Translations under genes and position numbers: made by a program
Part shown: one piece after another, positions 6,378 through 6,427 of the stretch
Numbering within the stretch: position 1 is the stretch's first letter
Layout of the letters: the number at the start of each line of letters is the position of its first letter
Assembly (NCBI GenBank): GCA_025998575.1
Contig: BNWD01000037.1
Span: 1 to 6,427, forward strand
Direction of reading: 5' to 3'
Length of the DNA stretch: 6,427 nt
Origin: Alphaproteobacteria bacterium
GTDB lineage: Bacteria > Pseudomonadota > Alphaproteobacteria > RUG11792
Notes under the pieces: generated by a model
Seen by the model: only the letters and a program-made list of their open reading frames with translations
Told to the model about the DNA's origin: nothing
Database searches by the model: none

Positions 6378-6427
6378 AAGGCCTTCCTGTAAGCTCGGAA
6401 CTGGTCTCTAAAACCAATCTCCAGCCC
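6378..6427 (+). tRNA. Possible 5' part of a tRNA with CUA anticodon (cut by window end)
   Basis: After about 40 bases of nearly pure A/T, the final 48 bases rise to just over half G+C, as structured RNA genes do in AT-rich genomes. On the plus strand, ACTGGT (6400-6405) and ACCAAT (6413-6418) form a 6-base stem with one C-A mismatch around CTCTAAA (6406-6412). That is a canonical seven-base anticodon loop: C32, U33, anticodon CUA, A37, A38. A D-arm is possible but ambiguous (TTCC/GGAA, or a 3-bp CTG/CGG stem). The stretch GGTCTCTAAAACC matches, from memory, the anticodon arm of archaeal tRNA-Pyl of the Methanomassiliicoccales type. The T arm and 3' acceptor strand are outside the window, so no cloverleaf can be verified. 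Alternatives are a degenerate tRNA, another structured RNA on either strand, or the 3' end of a minus-strand gene. Confidence 0.25.

Noticed and set aside
6380..6427. Minus-strand reading as the 3' end of RNase P RNA, because it contains GAGCTTACAGG before a T-rich tail
   Set aside because: The near-universal ACAGAA-type P4 strand expected just before the GGCTTA segment is absent, so the likeness is too short to support.
6367..6427. Minus-strand C-terminus of another protein, or continuation of lysC in another frame
   Set aside because: Two frames are open for about 17 to 24 codons, but neither translation resembles aspartokinase or any protein I recognise, and the base composition differs from every gene in the window.
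1..6427. Reassigned genetic code with TGA as tryptophan
   Set aside because: Tryptophan is encoded by TGG throughout, and TGA ends argS and the HIT gene at the expected protein lengths.

Overview
The window looks like a piece of an AT-rich alphaproteobacterial chromosome (GC roughly one third by eye). It uses the standard bacterial code: TGG encodes Trp, and argS and the HIT gene end in TGA. The best taxonomic clue is the coupled pair argS then SPOR-domain protein. That order, and the conserved stretch just outside the membrane of the SPOR protein, are familiar from alphaproteobacteria. Low GC, an eroded lysC end and a degenerate enzyme suggest a host-associated lineage with a reduced genome, such as Holosporales or a similar group. 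This placement is inference.

Layout. Positions 1-1384 (minus strand): a PhzF-like gene with its own promoter runs into radA, with an 8-base overlap. Only the first 190 residues of RadA are inside the window. Positions 1385-1810: a divergent intergenic region of about 425 bases with a promoter facing each way and several inverted repeats. Positions 1811-4548 (plus strand): argS, overlapping by 4 bases a membrane-anchored SPOR protein. Positions 4566-6037 (minus strand, converging on the SPOR gene across 17 bases): rlmN preceded by a HIT-family hydrolase gene, with a 4-base ATGA overlap. Positions 6040-6339 (minus): the C-terminal ACT region of aspartokinase without the rest of the gene. Positions 6340-6379: almost pure A/T with a perfect hairpin. 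Positions 6380-6427: a sudden GC-richer stretch cut by the window end, probably part of a structured RNA. On the plus strand it can be read as the first part of a tRNA with a CUA anticodon.

Most genes are housekeeping: recombination repair (radA), arginyl-tRNA charging (argS), septal peptidoglycan binding (SPOR) and A2503 rRNA / A37 tRNA methylation (rlmN). The points most worth a second look are the possible CUA-anticodon tRNA at the right edge, the truncated lysC, the PhzF homologue that has lost two of three catalytic residues, and the dyads between phzF and argS. I see no mobile element, CRISPR array or defence system.
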